Assembly (NCBI RefSeq): GCF_000150955.2
Contig: NC_011672.1
Coordinates: 496,001-560,000 of the forward strand
DNA: 64,000 bases
Source: Phaeodactylum tricornutum CCAP 1055/1
Taxonomy: Eukaryota; Bacillariophyta; Bacillariophyceae; Surirellales; Neidiaceae
Reading direction: 5' to 3'
Below are positions 61,241 through 64,000 of the stretch, piece by piece (position 1 is the stretch's first letter; every line of letters starts with the position of its first letter). Position numbers and translations under genes: made by a program. The notes beneath the pieces are model-generated. The model saw only the letters and a list, made by a program, of their open reading frames with translations, had not been told where the DNA came from and ran no database searches.

Positions 61241-64000
61241 ATGGCAAACGACGACATGAGAAGTCGCCAATCGGGAGGGCCAGGTAATGGATCCGTTGGA
61301 CGTACCCGTGGTGGCGCCTCGGATGTATCGGGGGGTGAGCGCGGATCAGGGAAGGTCATTAAAGGAAAATCTGCCGAAACTGCGACAAGAGAGAAGAAGC
61401 GAAAAGGCAAGGCTGTCTCGACTGCGAAGAAAAACGCGGAGGAAGCCGAACGCACAGCAAGTGAGATGGCTGAAGCGATGAGTTGGTGGAACTCAAACAC
61501 AAAAAGCGTCGCGGCTGCGACTAATCCTCAAAAAGCTACCCAGACCGAACTCAATGCAAAGAAAATGAAAAAAACGATGGGAAGGTGGGACAAGAAGGGG
61601 TCCAATGAGATAGGCATTGAAACTCTCGTCGGTATGCCCGATATCGATTCAGACTTATTGAATATGACTGATATTGAGGAGTTCAAGACCACCGGATTGG
61701 ATTTCAACATCATGTCAACTCTCAAAGATCGAGAAAGCGAATATAAATCGACAGTAACTAATGTTGAAGTAGCTGCCGCGGTGGAAGAGCGCACCAAGAA
61801 GATGAGAGATGCAGTGAGCTGGTGGTCGCAGACTGCAGCCAACAAACCCAAGATCGGCGATACCGACCTGGGCTTGGATGACCCGGTAGCTCAAATGCAG
61901 CAAGTTGTTCAGTGGTGGGCCGACGTCGGACATATCTACAATTCTGATTACGACGCCTACCGCGCGGGGAAAGTTCGGTCGGTTCTAGACGGATACTCCG
62001 ACAAGACCTTGTCAGTTGAGCAGAAAGCGGCAGAAATCCAGGAGTCCCTCAACTGGTGGACCAAGAATGCCGCTCGCCATAGCCTCAACCTCGCCGAGGT
62101 CAACGAGTCGGTCGAAAAGATGAAGAAGGTCAATCATCTATTCGACTGGTGGCAGCACAGGGATATTCCATTGGAGGACTATTTTGATCCGTTTTCTGAT
62201 CCACGAGCCGCTGAGAAGCTAGCAAAGGAAATGGAAGCTGCGCTTCAAAAGTACATGAAGTCTGGGGATATAGTATTTTCCTTGGACGATTTGAGCCTGG
62301 TTGATCCCTTCATCAAAGTGAAGCATGCGCTAATTAGCATCTTGTCGAAGGAAAGCTCCCCGGAATCCCTCAAGCTCGATCTCGACGACGTCGTCACTTG
62401 GTACAAAAGACATGGCTCGTCATTCGATCCTTCCAATGCTTCTCCTGACGATGTTGCCATGTTCAAAAAAGTACAGCAACTGTTTTCAGTCTGGGGAACC
62501 TCGGACCTGCCGAACGTCACCGAAGCAGAAAGGGCAGCCAGAGAAATGCTAGACGCGGCCGATTTTTGGTTACGTAATCGAGATGTAGCCGAAGAATCTT
62601 TAGAGTCATTCGAACTTGAAAAGCTCCGAAAAATAAAGCATATTTCGCTTGACCTTCATGCCCTCGCTCTAACTGGCAAACAGACGAAGATCGCCGCGAA
62701 AAAGCTTCAAGAAGTCATAGGATGGTGGCGCTTGAAAGGTGGAAAGTACGATCCGCAAACGAGCACCCCTGAAGACGTCGCTCGGTTTGAAAAGTTGCAA
62801 ACCATCATGACCGACTGGAAGCTGAATCCTTCTTTGGTTGCGGAGAAGACAGCAAGTGAGATGGCAGAGGCGTTGAGTTGGTGGACCCGAAACAATCACG
62901 GAATGGATCCTGAGAAATACGAAAAGGGAGACCTGCCGATGTTCTTGAAAGTACAGCAGGCGATGCAGGTATGGCAAACTAAGGGCGTTTGCAGTCTTTT
63001 AGAGGACCAAGCTGCTTTGGATGCCAAGGAGATTGAAGCAGATCTAAGGCACTGGGAGACTATCAAAGACTCGGATACTGCATCGTTCAAAACGCTGGAT
63101 CAGTTGGTGTTTAATCGTCTGAAGAAAGTATTTTACAAGTTTCATAATAAGAAAGAATACCCCGAAGATTTCATTTGCTTCATGCGCAATCCAAAAGCCA
63201 TTGTTGAGGTCCGGGACACGCTCCAGGAATGGAAGCTACTCGGTGGCAGAGTGAATATGTTAGACATGCCATCGATCACAATCCCGAAAATGAAGAGGTC
63301 TATGTCAAATTTCCTTGACGCTTTGATAGATTGGCGACGTTCAAAAGCCTTCCAAAATCTTTCTGTCGAAGAGGCCGAACGGCTAGCGAAGGAAATGCTA
63401 GGGTCCCTAAACTGGTGGACAACAAAGGGCGGGAAGAAATTCGATCAAAGGCAGGCTCTGCAAGACATGGAACCTGATATGCTCTTTGTCCGAAACGTTC
63501 AGCAGACGATGGCAGAGCTCGTTGATCCCAGGGCCCACTCCGATAGAGACAACCTCGATCTCAGCTACCTTTCCATCGATCTTTCTTCCTCCAAGACCAT
63601 GAACCTCATTGAGACCCTGGAGAAGCAGGTCGGGTGGTTCCGTGCGCACGGAAATAATATCAGTTCCCATACAATTGACGAAGAGTTGAAGTATCAGGAT
63701 GCGAAGAGGTTGGCACAGTGGTGGGCGAAGTATGGTAAACCGCTGGACTCGAAAAGAGCGACAGACGCTTCCGCGGTGATTTTGCGAATTCTCGAAAACA
63801 GATTTGACGAAGATTCTCCAAAGGCAATCAACGCATTTGAAAGACTCTCTCACATGTGGTCCCCTGGTCGAAAGCTAGGTTGTTCACACGACAATGCAAT
63901 TGCAAAGGACATACACGATTCTCTGACCTGGTGGCGTGCGAAGGCTTACATCATCGATACGACCAACCTGACGGCTCCCGATACAGCAAAGATCGAAAAT
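61241..64000 (+). CDS. WW-dyad tandem-repeat protein (partial, open at the right edge)
   Basis: An uninterrupted frame of 920 codons from the Met at 61241 to the window end. An ATG at 61170 (MSWFGFGSEKK) looks like a natural start but reaches this frame only if the A9 run at 61195-61203 had ten A's. After a basic disordered region come about 14 degenerate units of about 65-70 residues. A typical unit has a helix ending in a Trp-Trp pair (TASEMAEALSWWTRN), then DPxxxxPEDVAxF, then a helix KVQQxMxxW. Examples: SWWNSNT, NWWTKNA, GWWRLKG, SWWTRNN, NWWTTKG, QWWAKYG, TWWRAKA; some units have WY, WL or WF. No signal peptide. I recognise no family; a helical scaffold protein is likely. Confidence 0.75.
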   Translation, partial: MANDDMRSRQSGGPGNGSVGRTRGGASDVSGGERGSGKVIKGKSAETATREKKRKGKAVSTAKKNAEEAERTASEMAEAMSWWNSNTKSVAAATNPQKATQTELNAKKMKKTMGRWDKKGSNEIGIETLVGMPDIDSDLLNMTDIEEFKTTGLDFNIMSTLKDRESEYKSTVTNVEVAAAVEERTKKMRDAVSWWSQTAANKPKIGDTDLGLDDPVAQMQQVVQWWADVGHIYNSDYDAYRAGKVRSVLDGYSDKTLSVEQKAAEIQESLNWWTKNAARHSLNLAEVNESVEKMKKVNHLFDWWQHRDIPLEDYFDPFSDPRAAEKLAKEMEAALQKYMKSGDIVFSLDDLSLVDPFIKVKHALISILSKESSPESLKLDLDDVVTWYKRHGSSFDPSNASPDDVAMFKKVQQLFSVWGTSDLPNVTEAERAAREMLDAADFWLRNRDVAEESLESFELEKLRKIKHISLDLHALALTGKQTKIAAKKLQEVIGWWRLKGGKYDPQTSTPEDVARFEKLQTIMTDWKLNPSLVAEKTASEMAEALSWWTRNNHGMDPEKYEKGDLPMFLKVQQAMQVWQTKGVCSLLEDQAALDAKEIEADLRHWETIKDSDTASFKTLDQLVFNRLKKVFYKFHNKKEYPEDFICFMRNPKAIVEVRDTLQEWKLLGGRVNMLDMPSITIPKMKRSMSNFLDALIDWRRSKAFQNLSVEEAERLAKEMLGSLNWWTTKGGKKFDQRQALQDMEPDMLFVRNVQQTMAELVDPRAHSDRDNLDLSYLSIDLSSSKTMNLIETLEKQVGWFRAHGNNISSHTIDEELKYQDAKRLAQWWAKYGKPLDSKRATDASAVILRILENRFDEDSPKAINAFERLSHMWSPGRKLGCSHDNAIAKDIHDSLTWWRAKAYIIDTTNLTAPDTAKIEN

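Noticed and set aside
61063-63853. Several minus-strand frames under the WW-repeat gene
   Set aside because: Shadows of the long plus-strand frame, recurring because the repeats recur.
1-64000. Transposable or virus-like elements
   Set aside because: I looked for long terminal repeats, polymerase, integrase and capsid motifs and saw none. This was by eye only.

Overview
The window looks like nuclear DNA of a pennate diatom, most probably Phaeodactylum tricornutum or a close relative. Evidence: compact genes with 0-2 short GT-AG introns (mostly 65-150 nt), no operons, presequences of the diatom plastid type (signal peptide ending in an ASA-F motif at 9008), a eukaryotic tRNA-Thr with internal promoter boxes, an HMG-box pair of a type I associate with diatoms, and balanced base composition. 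The species name is an inference. I found about 33 protein genes on both strands, one tRNA and one broken transporter gene. I saw no CRISPR, rRNA, recognisable transposon or virus-like element.

Layout. 0-9 kb: a NudE-like coiled coil cut by the window edge, a secreted Reeler-like protein, a large secreted protein with four SET-type domains, and a PPR protein. 9-17.5 kb: a plastid-type MsrB-fold protein, a METTL2/6-type tRNA m3C methyltransferase, a mitochondrial-carrier-family protein, the ALG12 mannosyltransferase and a PPIL4/CYP59-type cyclophilin-RRM protein. 17.8-22.5 kb: two tandem Cys-rich single-pass membrane proteins. 22.6-31.5 kb: an endonuclease/exonuclease/phosphatase protein, an A20 zinc-finger protein, two unknown presequence-bearing proteins, a DHRS12-like dehydrogenase with a tiny first exon, and a hypothetical protein. 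33-40.7 kb: an ethanolamine/choline phosphotransferase, two HMG-box genes and an N-myristoyl-type 2OG dioxygenase. 41-47 kb: a broken Patched/RND gene, an inward-rectifier-type K+ channel and a second carrier-family protein. 47-53.3 kb: sterol C24-methyltransferase, an Ala-rich multi-pass protein and a CPBP intramembrane protease. 53.8-60.3 kb: two CRAL-TRIO paralogues, SRP19, tRNA-Thr(AGU) and two unknown proteins. 61.2-64 kb: the start of a very long repeat protein built around Trp-Trp dyads, open at the window edge.

The genes do not form one pathway. Several act in the secretory pathway or membrane-lipid supply (ALG12, SRP19, CDP-alcohol phosphotransferase, SMT, CRAL-TRIO proteins, CPBP protease), but this is the usual eukaryotic scatter. 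Local duplication is the main evolutionary theme: an internal doubling in the SET protein, three tandem gene pairs (Cys-rich, HMG, CRAL-TRIO) and the WW-repeat array. The most novel-looking items are the WW-dyad repeat protein, the four-SET secreted protein and the Cys-rich pair. All functions were assigned by reading motifs, with no database search.
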